Source: CBDUQI01 sp965369325 (GTDB lineage Bacteria > Pseudomonadota > Gammaproteobacteria > Steroidobacterales > JBCBZW01). From it: a stretch of DNA of 28,018 nucleotides. This document shows, one piece after another, positions 8,358-16,140 of this stretch. Position 1 is the stretch's first letter, and every line of letters begins with the position of its first letter. The notes beneath the pieces are model-generated. The model was not told where the DNA came from and ran no database searches. It saw only the letters and a program-made list of their open reading frames with translations. A program made the translations under genes and the position numbers. The stretch lies in NCBI GenBank assembly GCA_965369325.1, contig CBDUQI010000060.1, positions 1-28,018 on the forward strand, in the 5' to 3' direction.

Positions 8358-8473
8358 GGCCGAAATAAATGCAACACCCTCGCCTTTGGGGCGACCAGCG
8401 CGCCACAGCAATTCAGGCCCTTGCCCATCATGGTTTTTCTCATGTTCTTCGCCAATTCGGTCTCTGCAGGTCC

Positions 8474-10030
8474 ATGAGTAACCGGACCGTCGGCTCGGCG
8501 GGCGCTTCCAGACGCCGCGTGCGCGGGGGTGGCCGCAAAGCGCGTCAGGCCAAGGTCACCGGACCGCAGGCGCCACCCTATATCACCCGGCGTATTCCCT
8601 ACTACGACTTTCTGGATGAGGAGGCGCTGATACGGGTGGAGCAGCATGCAGACTGGCTCATGCAGGAAGTAGGGGTCGAGTTTCGCGATGACCCCAGGGC
8701 GCTGCAGATCTGGCGCGAGGCCGGCGCCGACGTGGACGGTGTGCGCGTACGGTTGCCCAATGGCATGGCGCGCACGTTGTGCAAAAGCATCCCCGCTGAG
8801 TTTACGCAACACGCCCGCAACCCTGCGCGAAACGTGCGCATCGGCGGGCGCCATACGGTGTTTGCGCCCGCGTACGGCTCGCCGTTTGTTCGCGACCTGG
8901 ATGGCGGTCGGCGCTACGGCACCATCGAAGATTTCAATAACCTGGTCCGCCTGACCTGTGCCATCCCCTGGCTGCATCACTCCGGTGGCGTGTCCTGCGA
9001 GCCGTGCGATGTGCCCGTGAACAAACGCCACCTGGATATGGTGTACGGCCATATTCGCTATTCGGATAAACCGTTTCTGGGCATGATCACCGCGCGCGAA
9101 CGCGCGGAGGACTCGGTGGCGATGGCACAGGTGTTGTTCGGGGAGGCCTATCTTGAGCAGCACACCTGCATCATGGGTAACGTCAACGCCAATTCCCCCC
9201 TGATGTTCGACAAGGTGGCCAGCGAGGCGATTCAGGTCTACTGCGGCGCCAACCAGGGCATCATCGTGGCGCCGTTTATTTTGAGCGGTGCCATGGGGCC
9301 GGTGACCACTGCGGCCTCGCTGGCGCAGGCGCTGGCCGAGGGTATGGTGGCGGGCGCATTCAGTCAGCTGGTGCGCAAAGGTGCGCCCTATGTCATGGGC
9401 AATTTTCTGTCGTCTATGAGTTTAAAATCCGGTGCGCCCACCTTTGGTATGCCGGAGCCGGTCATGTCCAACTACGCGATCGGGCAACTCGCTCGCCGCC
9501 TGGGCGTGCCGCTGCGCTGTGGCGGCAGCCTCACGGCATCCAAAGTCTGTGATGCGCAAGCCGCATACGAAAGCGCGGATAGCCTGCACTCCACCGCGCT
9601 GGGCGGCGCCAACTATGTGCTGCATGCGGCTGGTTGGCTCGAAGGCGGGTTGGTGATGGGGTACGAAAAGTTGCTTCTGGATGCTGATCGTCTGGGGGCC
9701 ATGCATCGTCTGCTGGAGGGCATGGCCACCGATGAGAATGCGCTGGCTGCCAGTGCCTACAGCGAGGTGGAACCGGGCAATCACTTTCTTGGCTGCGGGC
9801 ATACCATGGCCAACTATGAAACCGCATTTTATGATGCCCAGCTATCGGACTCGGAAAGTTTTGAACAATGGACCGAGCAGGGCAGCAATGATTCACCGCA
9901 GCGGGCGAACGCCAGGCTCAAGCAAATGTTGCGCGAGTACGTGCCGCCACCAATCGACCCGGCGGTGGATGAGGCTTTGCAGGCGTTTATTGCAAAACGC
10001 AAAGCGACAGTAAAAGACGCCTGGTATTGA
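8474..10030 (+). CDS. MttB-superfamily (trimethylamine methyltransferase-like) protein, non-pyrrolysine
   Basis: Member of the MttB family of TIM-barrel methyltransferases, 518 residues. Archaeal members transfer a methyl group from trimethylamine to a corrinoid protein and read an in-frame amber codon as pyrrolysine; relatives lacking pyrrolysine include glycine betaine methyltransferases. This frame has no internal stop, so it is of the non-pyrrolysine type. Family resemblance is seen in the N-terminal WLMQEVGVEFRDDPRAL segment, the central MGNVNANSPLMFD region, the GAMGPVTTAASLAQALAE segment and the YVMGNFLSSMSLKSGAPTFG segment. An upstream in-frame ATG at 8369 has no SD and sits on the predicted transcription start; ATG 8474 with AGG just before it is preferred. 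It is followed 29 bases later by a folate-linked dehydrogenase, so a role in demethylating a betaine-like compound is likely. No corrinoid partner gene is in the window, so the methyl acceptor is unknown. Confidence 0.88.
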   Translation: MSNRTVGSAGASRRRVRGGGRKARQAKVTGPQAPPYITRRIPYYDFLDEEALIRVEQHADWLMQEVGVEFRDDPRALQIWREAGADVDGVRVRLPNGMARTLCKSIPAEFTQHARNPARNVRIGGRHTVFAPAYGSPFVRDLDGGRRYGTIEDFNNLVRLTCAIPWLHHSGGVSCEPCDVPVNKRHLDMVYGHIRYSDKPFLGMITARERAEDSVAMAQVLFGEAYLEQHTCIMGNVNANSPLMFDKVASEAIQVYCGANQGIIVAPFILSGAMGPVTTAASLAQALAEGMVAGAFSQLVRKGAPYVMGNFLSSMSLKSGAPTFGMPEPVMSNYAIGQLARRLGVPLRCGGSLTASKVCDAQAAYESADSLHSTALGGANYVLHAAGWLEGGLVMGYEKLLLDADRLGAMHRLLEGMATDENALAASAYSEVEPGNHFLGCGHTMANYETAFYDAQLSDSESFEQWTEQGSNDSPQRANARLKQMLREYVPPPIDPAVDEALQAFIAKRKATVKDAWY

Positions 10031-10059
10031 CCGGCACGACAAAGGGAGAAGCACTCGCG

Positions 10060-12474
10060 ATGCAGACGCACGCTCAGGTGGTGATTGTTGGTGGTGGAGT
10101 TGTTGGCTGTTCCATTTTGTTTCATTTGGCCAAGTTTGGCTGCAAGGACGCCGTGCTGCTGGAGCGCTCGGAGTTAACCTCCGGCTCCTCCTGGCATGCT
10201 GCGGGGCAGTTTCACACCTTAAGTTCTGACAGCAACGTGACTCGCATGCAGGCCTACACCATTGGCCTGTACCAGGAGTTGGAAGCCTTGTCCGGGCAAT
10301 CAATTGGATTGCATCAAACCGGTCAGTTCTATCTGGCCTCCACTCCCGAGCGGCTGGACTACTTAAAACAGGAGCGCTCCAAGGCGCGCTACCTGGGGTT
10401 GGAGCAGGAGTTCATCACCCTGCGCGAAGTGGTGGACATGAATCCGCTGATTGATCCCTCGCATTATTTGGGCGCGTTGTACGATCCGCTGGACGGCTAT
10501 ATTGATCCCTCCGGTGTGACCTATGCTTACGCGAAGGCGGCAAAGCGGTTGGGCGCGACCTACCACCGCAATACGCCCGTGCTTGAAACCAATCCGCGTC
10601 CGGATGGCGGCTGGGACGTGGTGACCCCTGCAGGCACTATCCATGCGGAGCATGTCGTGAACGCCGGCGGTTTGTGGGCGCGCGAGGTCGGGCACCTGGC
10701 CGGGATTGAACTGCCCGTGCAGCCGATGGAGCACCATTATTTGATCACCGAAGATATTCCGGCGCTGATCGCGCATCCAAAAGAAGTGGCGGCAGGCATC
10801 GACTACGAGGCAAACATCTATTTTCGCCCCGAGCACAAAGGGCTGCTGCTCGGTACCTATGAGGCTAAGGCCACGCCGTGGCGGGTAGAGGGCACGCCGA
10901 CGGATTTCGGCCACGAGCTGCTCTCGGACGATTTGGACCGCGTGTCCGATCGTTTGTCGATGGCCTTCGAGCGTATTCCGGCGCTGGCGCAGGCCGGCAT
11001 CAAGAATGTGATCAATGGCCCGTTTACGTTCGGCCCGGATGGCAACCCGATCATCGGCCCGGTGCCAGGTTTAAGCAACTACTGGGTTGCCGTGGGTGTG
11101 ATGGCCGGGTTTTGCCAGGCCGGTGGCGTTGGGCTGTGCATGGCACAGTGGATGATCGAGGGCGAGCCGTCACTGGATGTATGGGCGATGGACGTTGCCC
11201 GCTTTGGCGAATTCGCCACACGCGAGTACGGCACCGTCAAGTCGTCGGAGAATTACGGCCGGCGCTTTCAGATGACCTACCCGAATGAAGAGCTGCCGGC
11301 GATGCGTGAGCAGAAAACCACGGCGCTCTACGACCAACTCCGATCGCGGGGGGCCGTGATGGGTGTGGGCTTCGGCCTGGAGCACGCGTTATGGTTTGCT
11401 GATACGCCGCAGAACGCGCATGAGCAACCGACTTTCCGCCGCTCCAATGCCTTCAGCTTTGTGGCCGATGAGGTCAAAGCGGTACGCGAGCGGGTGGGCA
11501 CGATTGAGATCGCGAACTACAGTAAACATGAGTTCAAGGGCCCTGGCGCCTCGGCGTTTCTGGACCATTTGCTGGCAGGGCATCTGCCTCAACCTGGGCG
11601 CATGGCCCTAACCCCGATGCTGAGCCCCAAAGGGCGGTTGGTCGGTGATCTGACCGTGGCCTGCCTGGACCCGAGCACTTACTATCTGTTCGGCTCGGGT
11701 GGTGCACAGGAGTTTCATCGGCGCTGGTTTGATCAGCAGATGCCGCATAGCGGTGTGAGTTATCGCAATCGCTCGGATGAGCTGCACGGCATGGGCATCG
11801 CTGGCCCGAATTCGCGCGAACTGCTCAGCCGTTTGTGCCGAGACGATGTGAGTGCGAGTGCGCTCAAGTTTCGCGATTTCCGCAAAACAAGCGTCGCGGG
11901 TGTGCCGGCGCTGCTGGCACGTATTTCGTTCTCCGGCGAACTCGGTTACGAGATTTACACCGCGGCTGCCTACCAGCGGCGTTTGTTCGAAGCGCTGGAG
12001 CAGGCCGGCCAGGATCTTGGTCTGCGCCTGTATGGCAATCGCGCACTGATGTCGCTGCGTCTGGAGAAGGGCTGGGGTGTCTGGAGTACGGACTTCAGTC
12101 AGGAGTTTACCGTCGGACAATCCGGCCTGGATGCTTTTGTCGACTTTGACAAGCCCCACTTCATCGGCAAGCAGGCCGCGCAGGGCGAACGTGAGCAGGG
12201 CGTAGAAATGCAGATGGTGACGCTTGTGGTAGACGCGGACGAGGTGGATTGCTCGGGCAGCGAGGCGGTGATGCACCGGGGGGCGTGTGTGGGCTACGTC
12301 ACCTCCGGAGGTTACGCGCACTACACGGGGCACAGCGTGGCTATCGCTTATGTGCCCACAACGATGGCGGTGGATGGCACACGCTTTGAGGTGGAGATCC
12401 TCGGTCATTACCGCTCGGCGCGCCTGCACCAGGCACCCCTGCATGACCCGGCAGGTACGCGTATGCGCAGCTGA
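10060..12474 (+). CDS. Dimethylglycine/sarcosine dehydrogenase-like flavoprotein with GcvT domain
   Basis: Oxidative N-demethylase of about 804 residues. The N-terminal DAO domain has the dinucleotide motif VIVGGGVVGC (residues 8-17) and the GSSWHAAG motif (42-49), whose His46 matches the histidine that carries covalent FAD in dimethylglycine and sarcosine dehydrogenases. A linker FAO_M region follows, then a C-terminal GcvT folate domain (about 430-800) with FSGELGYEIY and ALMSLRLEKGWGVW. Such enzymes pass electrons to ETF and the one-carbon unit to tetrahydrofolate. Start ATG 10060 is chosen because AAGGGAGAA lies about 11 bases before it; an in-frame TTG at 10027 overlapping the previous stop is less likely. 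It is probably cotranscribed with the MttB-like gene. Substrate may be dimethylglycine, sarcosine or another N-methyl compound. Confidence 0.92.
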   Translation: MQTHAQVVIVGGGVVGCSILFHLAKFGCKDAVLLERSELTSGSSWHAAGQFHTLSSDSNVTRMQAYTIGLYQELEALSGQSIGLHQTGQFYLASTPERLDYLKQERSKARYLGLEQEFITLREVVDMNPLIDPSHYLGALYDPLDGYIDPSGVTYAYAKAAKRLGATYHRNTPVLETNPRPDGGWDVVTPAGTIHAEHVVNAGGLWAREVGHLAGIELPVQPMEHHYLITEDIPALIAHPKEVAAGIDYEANIYFRPEHKGLLLGTYEAKATPWRVEGTPTDFGHELLSDDLDRVSDRLSMAFERIPALAQAGIKNVINGPFTFGPDGNPIIGPVPGLSNYWVAVGVMAGFCQAGGVGLCMAQWMIEGEPSLDVWAMDVARFGEFATREYGTVKSSENYGRRFQMTYPNEELPAMREQKTTALYDQLRSRGAVMGVGFGLEHALWFADTPQNAHEQPTFRRSNAFSFVADEVKAVRERVGTIEIANYSKHEFKGPGASAFLDHLLAGHLPQPGRMALTPMLSPKGRLVGDLTVACLDPSTYYLFGSGGAQEFHRRWFDQQMPHSGVSYRNRSDELHGMGIAGPNSRELLSRLCRDDVSASALKFRDFRKTSVAGVPALLARISFSGELGYEIYTAAAYQRRLFEALEQAGQDLGLRLYGNRALMSLRLEKGWGVWSTDFSQEFTVGQSGLDAFVDFDKPHFIGKQAAQGEREQGVEMQMVTLVVDADEVDCSGSEAVMHRGACVGYVTSGGYAHYTGHSVAIAYVPTTMAVDGTRFEVEILGHYRSARLHQAPLHDPAGTRMRS

Positions 12475-12480
12475 CGCCGG

Positions 12481-12528
12481 GGCCTGCGGCGCGGGTGATC
12501 CCGCCGGTCGCGCGCAGCCGCTGAGGCC
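12481..12528. terminator. GC-rich stem-loop between convergent genes
   Basis: GGCCTGCGGC (12481-12490) pairs with GCCGC and AGGCC (12517-12521 and 12524-12528) around a 2-base bulge, and an inner GCGGG/CCCGC hairpin (12491-12495, 12500-12504) can form in the loop. It starts 7 bases after the dehydrogenase stop. No T tract follows, so termination is only inferred from position. Confidence 0.3.
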
Positions 12529-12557
12529 GGACGCCTGACTACCGGCGCGGGGTGCCG

Positions 12558-13454
12558 TCAGGGTTGTGACAGCACGCGCCCAAGCCTGCGTGTACTGATG
12601 GCCGCATCATCAAACAAAATGCTCGCAGTGCCTTCGGCCTGCCCGCCCGCGACGTGATCGGTGTAATTGCCGATACCCCAGATAGGGTTGCCATCGCACT
12701 GCCCAAGCGAGGTGTTTACATCAGGAATGTCGAACAGCTTTACGCCGTCCTGCCATAAAGCAATCTGGCCCTGGCCGTCCGGCGCATTGTGATAGTAGGC
12801 CTCCACGTGCATCCATTCGCGCACAGGTATCGCCTTTCTTACCAACGCGTCGTGTGAGCTGGGCTCATTCTCTTTGGTGAACAGATAGAAAAACATCTCG
12901 CCGGTGTCATCGTCGTGGTAAATATTCAGCGTCCACATCGGTTGGCTGTTACAGTTTTCATCGTCTGATTTGAACTGGAAGACATTCCACCACCCGCCAT
13001 CGCCGGGGTCCCACGGCGCATATTTGTTTGGGTTGTAGGTGGTGGGAAAGTAAAACCATGCGCTGTAGTAGGCTTTGTCCGGCAGATGCTGCCCGCCGAG
13101 TGACCAGTGTTTGTCGGTCCAGCGCATCAGGCGTACCGCGCGAGCGCCATTCTCCGCGCGGATCGCATTGGTGATGGTGGCGTTGACACCCCAGTTGCCG
13201 GAGTGCGCGCGGGCTTCGGTCGCAAAGGTGCGCACGTCCTCACCGCCGGTGTTGCACACGCAACCGCCGCCGGAGCCGTCGGGGCCGTACTCCCAGTCCC
13301 ACACGGTGCCTTCTTCGTGATCGGCTTGCCACAAAATGGCGCTGCGCAGTGGCGCAGGCAAGGTGTCGAACCAACTTTGCGCAACGACGGGCGCCGGGCT
13401 CTGACTTAGTACACAAAACAACGCAATCAAACTACCAATTCGGCTATCCATCAT
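12558..13454 (-). CDS. Secreted polysaccharide lyase-like (heparin lyase I fold) protein
   Basis: Exported protein of about 298 residues. A signal peptide ends near PVVAQS. The mature part looks like the concanavalin-A-like jelly roll of the PF14099 polysaccharide lyase group: YYSAWFYFPTTY and GGWWNVFQFKSDD strands in the middle, then REWMHVEAYYHNAPDGQGQI and LWQDGVKLFDIP near the end. Four cysteines (a CVC pair near residue 65, plus two later) could form disulfides. Start is set by GGGGAGGGG just upstream of tandem ATGs at 13454 and 13451. It probably binds or cleaves an acidic polysaccharide outside the cytoplasm, but catalytic residues are not identified. It is divergent from another secreted beta-sandwich protein at 13691. 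Confidence 0.7.
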   Translation of the reverse strand: MMDSRIGSLIALFCVLSQSPAPVVAQSWFDTLPAPLRSAILWQADHEEGTVWDWEYGPDGSGGGCVCNTGGEDVRTFATEARAHSGNWGVNATITNAIRAENGARAVRLMRWTDKHWSLGGQHLPDKAYYSAWFYFPTTYNPNKYAPWDPGDGGWWNVFQFKSDDENCNSQPMWTLNIYHDDDTGEMFFYLFTKENEPSSHDALVRKAIPVREWMHVEAYYHNAPDGQGQIALWQDGVKLFDIPDVNTSLGQCDGNPIWGIGNYTDHVAGGQAEGTASILFDDAAISTRRLGRVLSQP

Positions 13455-13690
13455 CGGCCCCTCCCCGGGTGAAACGCTGGCCACCGATAGATTCTCGCAA
13501 GTTGTTCGACATCGCGAAGGTGCTCACCTGCGCGGTGCAAAGATGCGCCTCATCGGCGGTTCGGTTACTGTCAGTTTTTATCCTAGCGCGCTTTGCTTCG
13601 CCGTGACGGGCGTCGCCTGTCAGCGACGCTGCAACCGCCGCGAGGGGCTCTGTTAGTCTCAATCGAGGCATTGCCAGGGGAGGGCGAACG

Positions 13691-15046
13691 ATGTCGAACG
13701 TAACTATTTGTCAGCGTAGTGCAAGGGTGTGGGCGTTAAGTCTGTTAACAGGATTGCCGCTGATGGCATCGGCGCAAAACTGGGCTTTGCTCGAGACCTT
13801 TGACGGCCTGGATCCGGCGGGCCCGTCGCAGTCGTTGCTACCGCGAAATTTTGATTTCGTGGTCACTCACCGCACTCACCCAAAAGATCATCAACCTGAG
13901 TTCCCGCTGTATCTTGCAGATCATGGGGATGATTGCAGTGGGCCGGCGCCGCCCGATCCTAACCAGCACTGGGTGAGCACCTCGCACGCCAGTAGCGGCC
14001 GGCAGCCGGATGAGAGCTTCTTTATCTGCCGCCAGCACATGATGTCCTCTATGGGCGAGGTGGAGGGCTATTCGGTCACCAGCTTTTGGCCGCGACAGGA
14101 ATTTGATTTTTCAAACGGCGGCATCTTGGCGTTTGATGTCAATGTGAACGACAGCCATCCGCGCTCGTGGTGGGAAATTCTGATCACCCCGCGCGAGGGC
14201 ATGAACGTGGGAGCCGCCAGTGATTTTCTGCCGATTGATGAAACCTACCCGCGCGAGCGCATCGTGTTTGAGTTTACTCCCAACAGTGCGCGCGCGATCC
14301 GCGTCGGCAGCGGTGACATCGCGCCAGCCGGTTGGCTGGTGAACGAATCAGACTGGCGGGACTGGCGTTTTATTGCCCCGGATGACCCGGCCCTGGAGGA
14401 CCGCACCATTCGCCGCTCGATGCGTATTGCCTTGCGACCGGACGGACGTCTGCGCTGGACCGTGCAGGGGCAGGGCATGCCGCCGGATCACTACGACGTG
14501 ACGGTGCCGGGTGGTCTGCCGTTTACCCGTGGTGTTGTGCTGTTTAAAACGCATGCTTACACGCCAGAGAAAGATGACAACTTCGACCTGTACACGTATC
14601 ACTGGGACAACATCCGCTTCACCGGACCGGTGGTTGGGCGCTATCGCGCATTCGAAACCGAACAGTTGGTGTACCTGCAGGCGAACGGTGATCGCACGAT
14701 TGGGGATTCGACTGCCGTGAGCATCGCCCTGCCCGCGGTAGGCACGCGCCCCGTATTGTTTGGTCAGGTGCACGGGTCGATGCGGGGGCAGGTGTTGCTC
14801 AGCATCAATGGATCGGCGCAGATGGAAGTGAGCCCGCACCAGTACGAGGTGGACGACGACGTGCCGCCCGATTGTGGCTCAGGCGGCTGGGCATCGTTCT
14901 CGATGCCACTGGACCCGGCGTTGTTGCAGCCGGGCAGTAATCAATTCGTGTGGACCGTGGGGCCGCGCCCCGCCTGCGCGAGCGAGACATTCTGGTGGGA
15001 TGGCTTTTCCGTCAAGTCGCTGGAGGTGCAGTTCGACCTGCCTTAA
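13691..15046 (+). CDS. Secreted protein of unknown function, probable carbohydrate-binding beta-sandwich
   Basis: Exported protein of 451 residues; I do not recognise a named family. A signal peptide ends at MASAQ with cleavage before NWALLE. Residues about 30-320 look like a lectin/glucanase jelly roll: LLETFDGLD at the start, repeated aromatic strands (SWWEILITPREG), and YTYHWDNIRF at the end, the usual closing strand of laminarinase-like folds. The last ~120 residues resemble a second sandwich domain ending in FWWDGFSVKSLEVQF. The mature protein has four cysteines. Start ATG is preceded by AGGGGAGGGCG. No clear glycoside hydrolase EXDXXE motif is seen, so binding rather than catalysis is possible. 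Its divergent neighbour is a lyase-like protein, suggesting joint work on one glycan. Confidence 0.7.
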   Translation: MSNVTICQRSARVWALSLLTGLPLMASAQNWALLETFDGLDPAGPSQSLLPRNFDFVVTHRTHPKDHQPEFPLYLADHGDDCSGPAPPDPNQHWVSTSHASSGRQPDESFFICRQHMMSSMGEVEGYSVTSFWPRQEFDFSNGGILAFDVNVNDSHPRSWWEILITPREGMNVGAASDFLPIDETYPRERIVFEFTPNSARAIRVGSGDIAPAGWLVNESDWRDWRFIAPDDPALEDRTIRRSMRIALRPDGRLRWTVQGQGMPPDHYDVTVPGGLPFTRGVVLFKTHAYTPEKDDNFDLYTYHWDNIRFTGPVVGRYRAFETEQLVYLQANGDRTIGDSTAVSIALPAVGTRPVLFGQVHGSMRGQVLLSINGSAQMEVSPHQYEVDDDVPPDCGSGGWASFSMPLDPALLQPGSNQFVWTVGPRPACASETFWWDGFSVKSLEVQFDLP

Positions 15047-15154
15047 GCCGCCCCGGTGTTGGGCCTGAGGCGCACCTGCTGCGTGCGCCTTCCCCTGCCG
15101 TTTCGCGCCCAGCATAATGGCGCCCAAATAGAAGTTGGTGCCGGAGGCGGGCAG

Positions 15155-16108
15155 ATGAAAATCGGATTTATTGGTTTAGGGAATGTCGGTGCCAAACTGG
15201 CTGGAAGTTTGCTCAGGAACGGCTTTGAGTTAACCGTTCGCGACATCGACAAATCTCAGGCACAGACGCTACTGGATGCGGGGGCTGGCTGGGCGGAAAG
15301 CCCCAGCGCGTTGGCAGCGGCGGTGGACGTGGTGATCACCTGCTTGCCGTCTCCCGCGATTTGCGCGCAGGTGATGGAAGCCCCCGATGGGGTGGTGGCC
15401 GGACTGTCCGCCGGTAAAGTGTGGCTTGAGATGAGCACCACCGATGAGGCTGAGGTTAAACGCATTGGTGCGTTGGTGAGCGCCACCGGGGCGCAACCGA
15501 TGGACAGCCCGGTATCGGGTGGATGCCATCGTGCCGCCACTGGCAATATCGCCATCCTGGCAGGCGGAAGCCGCGCGGCGTTCGAGCAGGTGCTGCCGGT
15601 GCTCACCGCGATGGGGCGGCGTATTTTGCATGCCGGTCCATTAGGCTCGGCTTCGGTACTCAAAGTGGTCACCAACTATCTGGCAAGTGTGCATCTGGCA
15701 GCCCTGGGCGAGGCGCTTACCGTCTCCAAATTGGCTGGGATGGATTTGAACGTGGCCTACGAGGCCATTCGGATTTCATCCGGGAATTCATTTGTGCACG
15801 AAACCGAATCGCAGGTGATACTCAACGGTAGCCGCGACATCAGCTTTACCATGGATCTGGTGGTAAAAGACGTTGGCTTGTTCGACGCGCTGGCGCAGCG
15901 GCATAACGCGCCGCTTGAGATTTCGCCGCTCCTGCTCAGCATTTTCAAGGATGGCGAGCAGCGCTACGGATCACGCGAGCTGTCGCCTAATATCGTCAGA
16001 CGGCTGGAAGAGGCCTGCGGCATCCAGTTGTTGGCGCCGGGGTTTCCGGCCGAAATAGTGGACGATGAGCTGGAGGCGCTGGGCGCCGAGGTTGTGCCCA
16101 AGCAATAG
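15155..16108 (+). CDS. NAD(P)-dependent beta-hydroxyacid dehydrogenase (3-hydroxyisobutyrate dehydrogenase family)
   Basis: Cytoplasmic oxidoreductase of 317 residues. The Rossmann motif GFIGLGNVG is at residues 4-12, the substrate motif DSPVSGG at 117-123, the catalytic lysine K170 sits in SASVLKVVTNYL with N174, and KDVGL appears in the C-terminal helical domain. This is the full domain set and normal length of the family, which includes 3-hydroxyisobutyrate dehydrogenase and tartronate semialdehyde reductase. Start ATG 15155 has GGAGG 7 bases upstream; a frame-open ATG at 15056 lacks support. The exact hydroxyacid cannot be told. The amidohydrolase gene follows after 32 bases. Confidence 0.92.
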   Translation: MKIGFIGLGNVGAKLAGSLLRNGFELTVRDIDKSQAQTLLDAGAGWAESPSALAAAVDVVITCLPSPAICAQVMEAPDGVVAGLSAGKVWLEMSTTDEAEVKRIGALVSATGAQPMDSPVSGGCHRAATGNIAILAGGSRAAFEQVLPVLTAMGRRILHAGPLGSASVLKVVTNYLASVHLAALGEALTVSKLAGMDLNVAYEAIRISSGNSFVHETESQVILNGSRDISFTMDLVVKDVGLFDALAQRHNAPLEISPLLLSIFKDGEQRYGSRELSPNIVRRLEEACGIQLLAPGFPAEIVDDELEALGAEVVPKQ

Positions 16109-16140
16109 GCTCACGCCACGCCACGTTCGCACGGTGCTGT

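Noticed and set aside
8351..9163. Minus-strand frame of 270 codons
   Set aside because: Antisense to the MttB-like gene; composition and lack of motifs mark it as a shadow.
8474..10030. Possible pyrrolysine codon in the MttB-like gene
   Set aside because: The frame runs through to a TGA stop with no internal TAG, so no amber readthrough is needed.
11608..12444. Minus-strand frame of 278 codons
   Set aside because: Antisense to the GcvT domain of the dehydrogenase, which has unmistakable motifs.
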